Source: Massilia sp. IC2-477
Lineage (GTDB): Bacteria > Pseudomonadota > Gammaproteobacteria > Burkholderiales > Burkholderiaceae_D
Direction: 5' to 3'
Assembly (NCBI RefSeq): GCF_020707265.1
Contig: NZ_JAJFEQ010000012.1
Location: forward strand, 62,001 to 126,000
Length of the DNA stretch: 64,000 bases
Shown: in pieces, positions 7,843 to 19,675 of the stretch
Position numbering within the stretch: the first letter of the stretch is position 1
Layout: each line of letters starts with the position of its first letter
Notes under the pieces: generated by a model
The model's input: only the letters and a program-made list of their open reading frames with translations
Told to the model about the DNA's origin: nothing
The model's database searches: none
Made by a program: the position numbers and the translations under genes

Positions 7843-8961
7843 TCAGGTGGCGCGCACCAGGCGCTGGACCCGGCCATCCGGCAGGCGTTCGAGTTGTCCG
7901 GCAAGCTCGAGTGCAAGCAGCTCACCGGCCAGCCAGCCGGCATCCCGGCCCAGGCTGTCGAGCAGCGCATCCGGCTCCACCGGATCGTGCCCTAGCGCCG
8001 CCAGCAAGGCGGCATCGCCGGCGGCCGGGCAGGCCGCTACCTGCCGCGCCAGCGGCGACACCTGCATCGCGGCCAGCACTTCGTCCACCGTCTCGACCAG
8101 CTGCGCGCCTTCGCGTATCAACTGGTGGCAACCCTTGGCCAGCGCCGAGTGGATCGATCCTGGCAGGGCGAATACCTCGCGCCCTTGCTCGGCCGCCATC
8201 TGCGCCGTGATCAGCGAACCCGACTGCGCCGCCGCCTCGACCACCAGCACGCCGGCCGCCATGCCGCTGATGATGCGGTTGCGGCGCGGGAAGTTGTTGG
8301 CGACGGGCGGCGTACCGAGCGCGTATTCGCTGACGATGCAGCCCGCCTCCGCAATGCGATGCGCCAGCGCGCGGTTACGTGCCGGATAGACCCGGTCCGG
8401 GCCGGTGCCGATGACGGCGATGGTCGAACCTGACCCACGCAAGGCGCCTTCGTGGGCGGCGGTGTCGATGCCGAGCGCCATGCCCGATACCACGCACAGG
8501 CCAGCGCGCGACAGGGCTTCGGCAAAGTTTTCCGCATTCGCCCTGCCCTGCGTGCTGGCGTTGCGGCTGCCAACTACGGCAATCATGGGCGTATGCAAAA
8601 GTTCGCGCCGTCCATTTATATAGAGCAGCAGCGGCGGATCGGGAATGTGGAGCAAGTCGCCTGGATAGTCGGCGTCCTGCTGCGTGACGAGGTGATGATG
8701 CGGTTCGGACAGCCAGGCCAGCGTGAGCGCGATCCGGCGAGCAAGCTCCGGCGTGATGGGCGCGCATAGTGCGGCGGCCTGGGCGGCCGGCACCTGGGCT
8801 GCAAGGGCTGCATGGCCGGCACGGAAGATTGCCGAGGGCGAACCGAAGGCGGCCAGCAGCAGGTTGGCAGTCCGGCACCCCACCCCGTTCGTCCCATCCA
8901 GTCGGATCCAGTCGGCAATGGCGCGGGGGTCTGGCGGGGTGTGGGGGGCCGTGTCCTGCAC
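7843..8961 (-). CDS. dprA: DNA-processing protein DprA
   Basis: This 372-residue protein has the DprA layout. An N-terminal helical domain (NGVGCRTANLLLAAFGSP) is followed by the Rossmann-like DprA core (about 100-300) with VVGSRNAS, SGMALGIDTAAHEGAL, VIGTGPDRVYP and NFPRRNRIISG. A C-terminal winged-helix region spans about 310-372. DprA binds single-stranded DNA and loads RecA during natural transformation. The start is a GTG at 8961, eight bases after the stop of the LysM gene, so the two are probably co-transcribed. A 237-base gap separates it from smg. Confidence 0.96.
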   Translation of the reverse strand: MQDTAPHTPPDPRAIADWIRLDGTNGVGCRTANLLLAAFGSPSAIFRAGHAALAAQVPAAQAAALCAPITPELARRIALTLAWLSEPHHHLVTQQDADYPGDLLHIPDPPLLLYINGRRELLHTPMIAVVGSRNASTQGRANAENFAEALSRAGLCVVSGMALGIDTAAHEGALRGSGSTIAVIGTGPDRVYPARNRALAHRIAEAGCIVSEYALGTPPVANNFPRRNRIISGMAAGVLVVEAAAQSGSLITAQMAAEQGREVFALPGSIHSALAKGCHQLIREGAQLVETVDEVLAAMQVSPLARQVAACPAAGDAALLAALGHDPVEPDALLDSLGRDAGWLAGELLALELAGQLERLPDGRVQRLVRAT

Positions 8962-8969
8962 GGTAGCGC

Positions 8970-10067
8970 TTACTCCGGTGAGCGGGCTACGTCGCCGACT
9001 TCCACCGGCGCCGTTACTTGCATGATCAGGCCATACGACACGTTCCTGAACACACGGAAAATGAACAGGCTGCCATATTGTTCGTCGGGCAGCTTGATCT
9101 GCGGTTTGCGGAAGCTGAACACGCCTTTGCTGGCGGGGTCCGCGACCGTCTTCCCGAGATGATAGAGCTGCAGCACGGAGCCGACATCGAGTCCGTCAAC
9201 AGAACCCCGATTGACAGTCACGACCTGACTCTGGCCGGCATAGCTCACGCCCGCGTAGATCGACATCACGCGCGCATCGACAAGCTGCGCCGGCGCATGC
9301 GGCATGTAGTTGCGCACCGGGCTCGGGGGCATCGGGATCAGCAGGTCGCCGACGCCCATTTCCTGGCGCGTCTCGGTGACGCGGAAAGTATGTGCATCCA
9401 CACCGGGCGCCGCGGCGCGGTCGAGCGTGACGCTGCCCAGGTAGGCGGCTTCATGCGCCATCACCTTGCCGGTCTGCGGGTCTTTCAGCGGGCCGGTGGG
9501 ACGGAAGACCTGGAAGGTCTTGCCGGCGCCGATGTTGCCTTTCACATAGACCCGGTCGCCGGTGCCGAGGTAGACGCGGCCTTCCTGCGAGGCGACGATG
9601 CGCGGCGCGCCGGCCAGTTCGTTGGCCTCGACCACGAGCGGCTGGGTCAGGTAGGGTTCGATCATGCCGGCCGGGATCGACTGCACGGCATTGCGTTCCA
9701 GCGATTCGGTGCGCACCTGCGGCGACAGTTTCGTCAGCGGCGGCATGCCCGCGTCGTCGCCGCTGCCGGGACGGTTCAGGGACAGGCGGCCGCGTGCGCG
9801 GTCGAAATAAATGATCTGGCCGGGATAGATCCAGTGCGGGTTGCGAATCTCGTCGCGGTTCATGCCCCATACCTGGGGCCAGCACCAGGGGTTCTGCAGG
9901 AAGGTGCCGGAGATGTCCCACAGGGTATCGCCCTTGACCACGACGTGCTGGTCGGGCGCGTTCGGGCGGAATGCGCAGCGCTCGGCTGCCTGGACCGGGG
10001 CCGCCGCGGCACAGGCAAGCAGCGCCAGGGCAGCAGCGCGGGTCACGACTGTGCTAAAATTTTTCAT
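8970..10067 (-). CDS. LysM peptidoglycan-binding domain protein, exported
   Basis: From the ATG at 10067 the product is 365 residues, with a clear signal peptide (MKNFSTVVTRA, Ala/Leu core, ending PVQAAE). A LysM domain follows (about residues 40-90: VVKGDTLWDISGTFLQNPW, then NPHWIYPGQIIYF), and then a long region found in conserved proteobacterial LysM proteins encoded next to dprA. It probably binds peptidoglycan in the periplasm. An ATG at 10082 is an alternative start, and the longer 10163 start would add a segment that is not signal-like. It is divergent from def-fmt, as in many Burkholderiales. Confidence 0.88.
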   Translation of the reverse strand: MKNFSTVVTRAAALALLACAAAAPVQAAERCAFRPNAPDQHVVVKGDTLWDISGTFLQNPWCWPQVWGMNRDEIRNPHWIYPGQIIYFDRARGRLSLNRPGSGDDAGMPPLTKLSPQVRTESLERNAVQSIPAGMIEPYLTQPLVVEANELAGAPRIVASQEGRVYLGTGDRVYVKGNIGAGKTFQVFRPTGPLKDPQTGKVMAHEAAYLGSVTLDRAAAPGVDAHTFRVTETRQEMGVGDLLIPMPPSPVRNYMPHAPAQLVDARVMSIYAGVSYAGQSQVVTVNRGSVDGLDVGSVLQLYHLGKTVADPASKGVFSFRKPQIKLPDEQYGSLFIFRVFRNVSYGLIMQVTAPVEVGDVARSPE

Positions 10068-10333
10068 TGAAACGTCCGTCATTGCGTCCGTGAATTTGCG
10101 GCTTTGACACCGGATGGCTGGCAGCGCGCACGCATCTTCCTGCGCTAGTGCTGGAAGAGACATGACGATGACCCCTCTCGATTGACAAAAGGTTGCCGTA
10201 CTGAATCAAATTCTGCACACAAATCCCTGAACTAGCAAGACAAACCGCGTCCTGCAGGATAGGCGATGTGTTGCATTTTCCGTACGCGCGCATAAACCTT
10301 ATTGAACTGATATTCCCTCTTATTTTTCCGACC

Positions 10334-10873
10334 ATGGCCTTACTGAAGATCCTCCGCTACCCTGATCCACGCCTGCACAAGGTTGCCAAGCCGGTCACCG
10401 AATTCGGTACCGAACGCCTGCGCCAGCTGGTCAAGGACATGGCCGACACCATGTACGATGCACCCGGCGTCGGCCTGGCCGCCACCCAGGTGGACGTGCA
10501 CGAACGTGTGATCGTCATCGACGTCAGCGAAACCACCGACCAGCTGATGGTCTTCATCAACCCGGAAATCACCTGGGCCAGCGAAGAAAAGCAGGTCTAC
10601 GACGAAGGCTGCCTGTCGGTGCCCGGCATCTACGACGGCGTCGAGCGTCCGGCGCGCGTCAAGTGCAAGGCCCATGATGTCGACGGCAAGGAATTCGAAG
10701 TCGAAGCCGATGGCCTGCTGGCCGTGTGCATCCAGCACGAGATGGACCACCTGATGGGCAAGGTCTTCGTCGAGTACCTGTCGCCCCTGAAGCGCAACCG
10801 CATCAAGGCCAAGCTGCAGAAGGAAGAGCGTTCGCTGGAACGCGACGCCGCGCAACGCAGCGCGCGCCGCTGA
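10334..10873 (+). CDS. def: peptide deformylase
   Basis: The product is 179 residues from ATG 10334 (MALLKILRYPDPRL), the usual start of this family. The three deformylase motifs are present: GVGLAATQ (about 45-52), EGCLSVPG (about 90-97) and QHEMDHLMG (about 131-139), supplying the Cys and two His metal ligands and the catalytic Glu. The enzyme removes the formyl group from nascent N-formylmethionine. No Shine-Dalgarno sequence is evident before the start. The stop overlaps the fmt start by one base (TGATG), so formylation and deformylation genes are coupled. Confidence 0.97.
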   Translation: MALLKILRYPDPRLHKVAKPVTEFGTERLRQLVKDMADTMYDAPGVGLAATQVDVHERVIVIDVSETTDQLMVFINPEITWASEEKQVYDEGCLSVPGIYDGVERPARVKCKAHDVDGKEFEVEADGLLAVCIQHEMDHLMGKVFVEYLSPLKRNRIKAKLQKEERSLERDAAQRSARR

Positions 10874-11820
10874 TGAAGCTCGTTTTTGCCGGCACCCCCG
10901 AGTTCGCCGCCGTTGCCCTGCGTGCCCTGCACGAGGCCGGCTTCGAGATTCCCCTGGTCCTGACCCAGCCCGACCGCCCGGCCGGGCGCGGCATGCAGTT
11001 GCAGGCATCCGCAGTGAAGCAGTACGCGCTGGCGCACGGCATGGAAGTCGCCCAGCCGCTGTCGCTGCGCATGGATGCCAAGGACCCGCAGCGCGCGCAG
11101 GAAGCACGCGACGCCCATGAACGCCTGCTGGGGCTCGATTACGATGTGATGGTGGTGGCAGCCTATGGCCTGATCCTGCCGCGCAGCACGCTCTACATCA
11201 AACCCTGCATCAACATCCACGGTTCGCTGCTGCCGCGCTGGCGCGGGGCGGCGCCGATCCACCGCGCGATCGAAGCCGGCGACGCGGAGACCGGCGTGAC
11301 CATCATGGGCATGGAAGAAGGCCTCGACACCGGGCCGATGATGCTGATGGAGCGCGTGGCGATCGAGGACAGGGACACCACCGGCAGCCTGCACGACAAG
11401 CTGGCCCTGCTCGGTGGCCGCATGATCGTCGAGGCGCTGCGCAAGATCGCAGCGGGCGAATCGACCGCCGTGCCGCAGCCGGAAGAAGGCGTGACCTACG
11501 CCGCCAAGATCAGCAAGGAAGAGGCGAAGCTCGACTTCGCCCTGCCCGCCGAGCTGCTGTGGCGCCGGGTGCGCGCCTTCAATCCCTTCCCGGGCGCGCA
11601 TGGCCTGGTGGATGGCGTGACCGTCAAGGTGTGGAATGCGGAACTGGCCTCAGGTTCGGGCACGCCGGGCCAGGTGCTGGGGGCGGATGCGCAAGGCATC
11701 GTGGTGGCCTGCGGCACGGGTGCGCTGCGCATGACCGAACTGCAAAAGCCAGGTGGCAAGCGCCTGCCGGCGCATGAGTTCCTCAAAAGCTTCCCGCTGG
11801 ACGGGAAAGTCTTCTCGTAA
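10873..11820 (+). CDS. fmt: methionyl-tRNA formyltransferase
   Basis: The protein is 315 residues. The N-terminal formyltransferase domain starts KLVFAGTPEFAA and contains NIHGSLLPRWRGAAPIHRAI (split here as INIHGSLLP and RWRGAAPIHRAI), which carries the catalytic Asn/His and binding residues for 10-formyl-tetrahydrofolate. The C-terminal OB-like domain follows from about residue 205. It formylates initiator Met-tRNA. It forms an operon with def through a one-base stop/start overlap. Confidence 0.97.
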   Translation: MKLVFAGTPEFAAVALRALHEAGFEIPLVLTQPDRPAGRGMQLQASAVKQYALAHGMEVAQPLSLRMDAKDPQRAQEARDAHERLLGLDYDVMVVAAYGLILPRSTLYIKPCINIHGSLLPRWRGAAPIHRAIEAGDAETGVTIMGMEEGLDTGPMMLMERVAIEDRDTTGSLHDKLALLGGRMIVEALRKIAAGESTAVPQPEEGVTYAAKISKEEAKLDFALPAELLWRRVRAFNPFPGAHGLVDGVTVKVWNAELASGSGTPGQVLGADAQGIVVACGTGALRMTELQKPGGKRLPAHEFLKSFPLDGKVFS

Positions 11821-11827
11821 AATAAAA

Positions 11828-11846
11828 ATCGGGGCAATGCCCCGAT
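11828..11846 (-). terminator. rho-independent terminator of the BrnA-like gene
   Basis: The perfect 8-bp stem ATCGGGGC / GCCCCGAT with a 3-base loop is followed on the minus strand by a T-run (TTTTTATTTTA, 11827 downward). It therefore terminates the minus-strand small gene that ends at 11850. Lying 8 bases past the fmt stop, the hairpin may also stop convergent fmt transcription, though without a T-tail in that direction. Confidence 0.75.
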
Positions 11847-11849
11847 CGA

Positions 11850-12083
11850 TCACTTCTGCTGCGCTCCCGCAGCGCGTTGCGCATCCATGTATTCGCGCAG
11901 TACCTGGTTGATACGGGTCTGGTAGCCGGGACCTGCCGACTTGAACCATTCCAGCATGTCCACGTCCAGGCGAATCGTCACGATCTGCTTGACGCCATTG
12001 TTAGCTTGCTGCTTCACGGCAACTGCCGGCTCTTCAATGCGGTTCGCGGATTGATCCCAATCCGGCTCATATTCTTTGTTCAT
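11850..12083 (-). CDS. BrnA-like antitoxin (orphan)
   Basis: This 77-residue protein has a disordered acidic N-terminus and a C-terminal ribbon-helix-helix-like segment: VTIRLDVDMLEWFKSAG, then YQTRINQVLREYMDAQ (about residues 34-68). That pattern is typical of BrnA antitoxins, which bind the BrnT ribonuclease and repress their own operon. In brnTA systems the toxin gene directly precedes the antitoxin. Upstream on this strand there is only a non-coding-looking stretch with no BrnT motif, so this is an orphan antitoxin or a stand-alone repressor. It has its own terminator. Confidence 0.75.
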   Translation of the reverse strand: MNKEYEPDWDQSANRIEEPAVAVKQQANNGVKQIVTIRLDVDMLEWFKSAGPGYQTRINQVLREYMDAQRAAGAQQK

Positions 12084-12248
12084 GCAATTATCCCGTTAAA
12101 AGCTTCGCCAACATTGTGGCGACGGGGTAATTGTCGTCCGTGTATGTAACGTAAAGATTGCGGATGTGTTGGGTTTTGTAACGTCATGTAACAGTCGGGC
12201 GCATCAATACATAAAGATACAAACACAAAACCGCGTTTTTGCCCCTCC

Positions 12249-12277
12249 CTGAGCAAGGCAGCGTCATGACGTATAAT
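12249..12277 (+). promoter_or_regulatory. possible sigma-70 promoter of metH
   Basis: A perfect TATAAT (12272-12277) lies 50 bases before the metH start, with a weak CTGAGC 17 bases upstream as the only -35 candidate. No cobalamin or S-adenosylhomocysteine riboswitch is recognisable in the leader. Confidence 0.35.
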
Positions 12278-12327
12278 CGTAGACCGCCCAACAGTAACGG
12301 CCAGTAAAGCCGCGAGAAAGAGCTCAC

Positions 12328-16098
<3,771 letters not shown>

Positions 16099-16108
16099 TT
16101 CCTCCCCT

Positions 16109-16137
16109 GCCGGCGCGGTCTTTTCGACCGCGCCGGC
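16109..16137 (+). terminator. strong GC hairpin after metH, probable terminator
   Basis: A perfect 12-bp inverted repeat (GCCGGCGCGGTC / GACCGCGCCGGC) with a TTTTC loop begins 10 bases past the metH stop. There is no T-run after it, so it may act as a transcript-end stabiliser or a weak terminator. Confidence 0.55.
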
Positions 16138-16215
16138 CTCCCCCGTTCCTGCAAACTTCGTCCCCGCTGCACGGTCTAAGCCAGTGCAATGTCATCGTTA
16201 TGGGAGGGAGACATC

Positions 16216-16590
16216 ATGGCAATGCATTTGTCGTCCCGGCGCTGGCAGGACCAGCTCATGGTCGTGATCGGCGTCTGGCTGTTCATTTCGCCCTGGGCGC
16301 TCGGCTATCCGTCCGAATCGCCCCCGGCCGTCAACGCCTACGTTGCCGGCGTGCTGATCGCGCTGCTGGCGGCCTTCGACCTGGTCAAGACCCACGTCTG
16401 GGCCGTGCTGCTGAATATCATTGCGGGAGTGTGGGTGGCGGTCTCGCCCTGGCTGGTCGGCGTGGTGCGCGACCCGGCCATGACCTGGAGCCTGGTTATC
16501 GCGGGGATCGCCACGATCGTGCTGGCGGTGTGGGAGCTGCGCAGCGATCCGGAACTGCACCAGCAGTGGACGCGCTCTGGCGCCACGTGA
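16216..16590 (+). CDS. SPW repeat membrane protein
   Basis: This 124-residue protein has four predicted membrane segments arranged as two similar halves, each with a Ser-Pro-Trp motif (LFISPWALGY near 27-36 and VAVSPWLVG near 77-85). These define the SPW repeat family, whose function is unknown. The start at 16216 has a near-perfect ribosome binding site (GGAGGGAG, 5-6 bases upstream), better than the in-frame ATG at 16189. It stands alone between the metH hairpin and a REP-like element. Confidence 0.88.
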   Translation: MAMHLSSRRWQDQLMVVIGVWLFISPWALGYPSESPPAVNAYVAGVLIALLAAFDLVKTHVWAVLLNIIAGVWVAVSPWLVGVVRDPAMTWSLVIAGIATIVLAVWELRSDPELHQQWTRSGAT

Positions 16591-16603
16591 TGACGTGGCT
16601 TTT

Positions 16604-16663
16604 GTAGGGTGGGCGGCTTGTGCATTGGTCCACTGGACCAATGCACCCCACGCGGTCAACGTA
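16604..16663 (+). repeat. REP-like palindromic element, copy 1
   Basis: The element begins with GTAGGGTGGG and ends with CCCACGCGGTCAACGTA. It shares both ends with a second copy at 41408-41443. Inside this copy sits an extra 11-bp perfect inverted repeat, GTGCATTGGTC / GACCAATGCAC (16620-16630 and 16636-16646). A 5' GTAG followed by an imperfect palindrome is the hallmark of REP sequences mobilised by REP-associated tyrosine transposases. It lies between the convergent SPW and EAL/HDOD genes. Confidence 0.7.
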
Positions 16664-16672
16664 TAAACGAAT

Positions 16673-17950
16673 TCAGATCGCGTAGCGGACGACCTTGTCG
16701 CTCCACTCGAAGGCGGAGACCTCGAGCTCGGCCAGGTCGTCCCCGTCGATCGACAATTCGTGCAGCGCCGGCAGCACCTCGTCCTGCGCATCGTCCATGC
16801 GCTCGATCGATTCGGCCAGGCGCAGCAGTTCGCCGAAGAAGCCGCGCCGTACCAGCAGCGCGTGGCGCACTTCGTCGATCACCGGGATCTGTTCGACGAT
16901 GTCCTGCATCGGGATGCAGAACAGCGTGTCCATCAGGGACATCATGCCCACCGTGAAGGCGATGTCGGCCACGTTGCGCTGGCCCGGACGCAGGCGCTGC
17001 GCGAGCAGTTCCATCAGGCGCGCGCGGGTGGTGGCCAGCATCAGGAGCGGGCACAGGTTGTGGCCGCGCACGCCCGGCTCCGCGTACAGCAGGATCTGCA
17101 GCCAGCGCTGCAGCTGGCGGCGGCCCAGCAGCATCAGGGCCTGGCTGACCGACTCGATGCGCCGCCCTGCTCCCGCCGCCGGCGTGTTCACCAGGCGCAG
17201 CAGGTTCAGGCCGAGGCTGACGTCCTTCTTTACCGCGCGCTCGATCTCGGCATTGTCGGCATCCGAGGTTACCAGGTTCATCAGGTCCAGCACCGCCGCC
17301 TGTGAGGGCGACAGCTTGCGGCCGGCGATCACCGTCGGCTTGGCGAAATAATAGCCCTGGAAGTAATCGAAGCCGATGTCCAGGCAGGTGCGGTATTCGC
17401 TGTGGGTCTCGACCTTCTCGGCCACCAGGCGCTTGCCGGTGCCGCGCAGGCGCGGCGCCAGCGACAGCAGGGTCACCACCGGCAGCTCGCGCAGGTCCAT
17501 CTTGACGTAGTCGATCACCGGCAGCAGCCTGGCCAGGCTGGCGCCATGGGCCGAGGCTTCGGCGGCGAAGCGGAAACCGTGCGTGGACAGCTCGGTCATG
17601 CGGCGGATGACGGCGTCGTTCGCTTCCACCGAGCGTACGATCTCGAGCACGGTGCGTTCGCGCGGGAGGAAGGCGAACATGTCGCTCATGAGGACGTCGG
17701 TATCGACGTTCAGGAAAGCGGTGGCGTCGCCGATCGCGCGCGGCAGGCCGAGCTGCGAAGCGTGGTGAATCACGCTGGCGCTGGCCGACAGGCCGGAGCT
17801 GATCTCCGCCGGGCCTTGGGCGCTGCCGCGGAACAGCAGCTCGTAGCCGAACAGCGCCTGGTTACGGTCGAGCACCGGCTGGCGCCCGAGGTAGAAATTG
17901 CGCAGCTTCAGGGGTTGGGAAGCCTGGTCAGGGCTGGCGGTATCGGTCAT
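16673..17950 (-). CDS. EAL-like plus HDOD domain signalling protein (YuxH family)
   Basis: The protein is 425 residues. Residues about 18-220 form an EAL-like domain (YLGRQPVLDRNQALFGYELLFR, given here as two motifs GRQPVLDR and YELLFR). It has lost the canonical EAL triplet and most metal ligands, so it is probably catalytically dead towards cyclic di-GMP. Residues about 225-410 are an HDOD domain (VKKDVSLGLNLLRLVN, IESVSQALMLLGRRQLQRWL). The combination occurs in bacterial signalling proteins that affect motility or c-di-GMP networks. It appears monocistronic and shares a terminator-free convergent gap holding a REP element. Confidence 0.88.
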   Translation of the reverse strand: MTDTASPDQASQPLKLRNFYLGRQPVLDRNQALFGYELLFRGSAQGPAEISSGLSASASVIHHASQLGLPRAIGDATAFLNVDTDVLMSDMFAFLPRERTVLEIVRSVEANDAVIRRMTELSTHGFRFAAEASAHGASLARLLPVIDYVKMDLRELPVVTLLSLAPRLRGTGKRLVAEKVETHSEYRTCLDIGFDYFQGYYFAKPTVIAGRKLSPSQAAVLDLMNLVTSDADNAEIERAVKKDVSLGLNLLRLVNTPAAGAGRRIESVSQALMLLGRRQLQRWLQILLYAEPGVRGHNLCPLLMLATTRARLMELLAQRLRPGQRNVADIAFTVGMMSLMDTLFCIPMQDIVEQIPVIDEVRHALLVRRGFFGELLRLAESIERMDDAQDEVLPALHELSIDGDDLAELEVSAFEWSDKVVRYAI

Positions 17951-18050
17951 GTTGTGGGCTTGGTCGCGCGAACAGTCGTACTTTACCGTATCTGCTCAAT
18001 TTGGTGGCATTCTGGCACTAATTAAAAACAGAAACATTAATTCCTTAGCA

Positions 18051-18827
18051 TTACTGTGGCACGCCATCCACGAACAGCTTCAGTTCGCCGGGCGCGAAGT
18101 GGGTCCAGGTTTCGTTCTTGGTGAGCGGTTCGGTGACGATGACGGCGACCCGGTCGTTCGGCGTCGTCACCTGCGAGAAGTCGACCGACAGGTCTTCGTC
18201 CGACAGGTGCGCTTGCGCGAACGGGTGCTGGCGCACGATGTAGCACAGCTTGGTCGAGCAGTGGGTGAACAGCGCGGTGCCGTCCGACAGCATCATGTTG
18301 AAGGTGCCGTGCGCCGCCACCTGCGGCACCAGGCGTTCCAGCGCGGCGCGCAGCTCGGCGAGCGAAGGCGCGCTGCCTTCGGTCCCATCGCCGAATTCGT
18401 CGCGCAGGCTTTGCATCAGCCAGCAGAAGGCCAGCTCGCTGTCGGTGTTGCCGACCGGGCGGAACGGTCCGTGCAGCGTCGGCGCGAAGTCCTTCAGGTC
18501 GCCGTTGTGGGCGAACACCCAGTAGCGGCCCCACATCTCGCGCACGAAGGGATGGCAGTTCTCGAGCGCGACCTGTCCCTGCGTGGCCTTGCGGATATGG
18601 GCAATGACGTTGGTGGACTTGATCGGGTAGCGCTTGATCAGTTCCGCGATGGGAGAATCGATGGCGGCTTGGTGGTCGACGAAGTGGCGTACGCCCTTGC
18701 CTTCGAAGAAAGCGATGCCCCAGCCGTCATGGTGGGTATCGGTACGGCCGCCGCGGTGGGCAAAGCCGGTGAAGGAGAAGACGATGTCCGTGGGGACGTT
18801 GCAGTTCATTCCGAGGAGCTGGCACAT
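18051..18827 (-). CDS. class II glutamine amidotransferase, YafJ-like
   Basis: This 258-residue protein starts MCQLLGMN. Cys2 becomes the N-terminal nucleophile of the Ntn glutaminase fold after Met removal. HRGG near residue 24, HIRKAT near 97, and HNGDLKDF with NTDSE further on are the substrate and oxyanion elements of this family. There is no fused synthetase domain, as in YafJ, so it presumably works with an unknown partner or hydrolyses glutamine or gamma-glutamyl compounds. The substrate cannot be inferred. Confidence 0.9.
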   Translation of the reverse strand: MCQLLGMNCNVPTDIVFSFTGFAHRGGRTDTHHDGWGIAFFEGKGVRHFVDHQAAIDSPIAELIKRYPIKSTNVIAHIRKATQGQVALENCHPFVREMWGRYWVFAHNGDLKDFAPTLHGPFRPVGNTDSELAFCWLMQSLRDEFGDGTEGSAPSLAELRAALERLVPQVAAHGTFNMMLSDGTALFTHCSTKLCYIVRQHPFAQAHLSDEDLSVDFSQVTTPNDRVAVIVTEPLTKNETWTHFAPGELKLFVDGVPQ

Positions 18828-18905
18828 GCGCGCAGCTTACCACGCCAGAGGTGCCGATGGCGGAGCCGCTACTCCTCGAAACGGTAACGGCGGCCTTCCT
18901 GATGA

Positions 18906-19163
18906 TTAGTGCAGAACGACGGGCTGGCTCATCAGGGTATCGTAGGAACCCAGGAAGTCGTCGATTTCTTCCATGGTCGGCTCGCTCGCGATGAGGTTGT
19001 TCACATCGCGACGGAAAGACTGAGCCAGTTTGCCGCCGATGAACGCTTCGCGCCGGCCTGCTTTGTCGACGATCTCGTATCCGCCGAAGCGCAGGGCTTC
19101 GAGGTCGCGATCAACGCCAAATTCGACGACGCTGTACTGTTCGCTGTTATAGATCATGTTCAT
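18906..19163 (-). CDS. DUF3567 family protein
   Basis: This 85-residue protein (MNMIYNSEQYSVVEFG, then GGYEIVDK, RREAFIGGKLAQSFR and EEIDDFLGSYD) matches the short DUF3567 family, which as far as I know is largely restricted to Burkholderiales. A strong ribosome binding site (AAGGAG) precedes the ATG. Its function is unknown. It is useful as a lineage marker. Confidence 0.85.
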   Translation of the reverse strand: MNMIYNSEQYSVVEFGVDRDLEALRFGGYEIVDKAGRREAFIGGKLAQSFRRDVNNLIASEPTMEEIDDFLGSYDTLMSQPVVLH

Positions 19164-19291
19164 GATGACTCCTTCTCTCGATCAGATTCGTGTCAGTCAA
19201 ACGCTTGGCGGCAGGCGCCTGGCTGATCACTTCGGTTAAGAGGTGGGGCTTGCTGGACCGATTTCAAGTACGCTCGAATGAGGCAAAGATG

Positions 19292-19675
19292 TCAGGCGCA
19301 CACGGTCGGATTCAGGGCCAACAGCTGATCGTATGGCGCTTCTTGCAGCCACGATCGCAACTGATCAAGGTGTTCGCTGCTGGCCACACCGATGAACAAG
19401 CGTTCCGGGCCTTGGCGCAACAGACGATTTAATGTTACACGCAAAACCAGGTTGCCGGTGCAGCACACACACCCGGCTGCGAGTCGGACAAGTCTGACAG
19501 AAGAGTCTGTTGGGATAGATGAAGAACCCGAAGCCAGGCCTTCGAGGATCACCGCGTCGAAGCGGTTTGGCGCTGCTGGCTGCGCGGCGAGCAGCCCTGC
19601 GATGGCTGCCTCGCGCGCAGCCGGGGACGCGCCGGTGACCAGGGTGGTCGCGACGCGTCCGCGTAGTTCAGGCAA
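19292..19675 (-). pseudogene. degenerate CobW-like (COG0523) GTPase remnant or minimal relative
   Basis: The 127-residue frame opens with TTG immediately after the NtrX-like stop (TGATTG). It keeps the CobW-family CxCC motif (AAGCVCCTGNLV, about residues 68-79) and the following helix-strand (LNRLLRQGPERLFIGVA). The P-loop position reads VTGASPAAREAAIAGLL with no GK(S/T), and the GTPase NKxD region and C-terminal domain are missing; intact CobW proteins are about 320-400 residues. It could be a decayed paralogue kept by coupling to the regulator, or a small metal-binding protein that uses only the Cys motif. I call it a pseudogene tentatively. Confidence 0.5.

Noticed and set aside
12084..12327. 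S-adenosylhomocysteine or cobalamin riboswitch in the metH leader
   Set aside because: The conserved core sequences of neither class were found by reading, and the leader after the predicted -10 is only about 45 bases.
17951..18000. TAAAG-type sigma-28 promoter before the EAL/HDOD gene
   Set aside because: A TAAAG is present but no GCCGATAA-like -10 occurs at the right distance.
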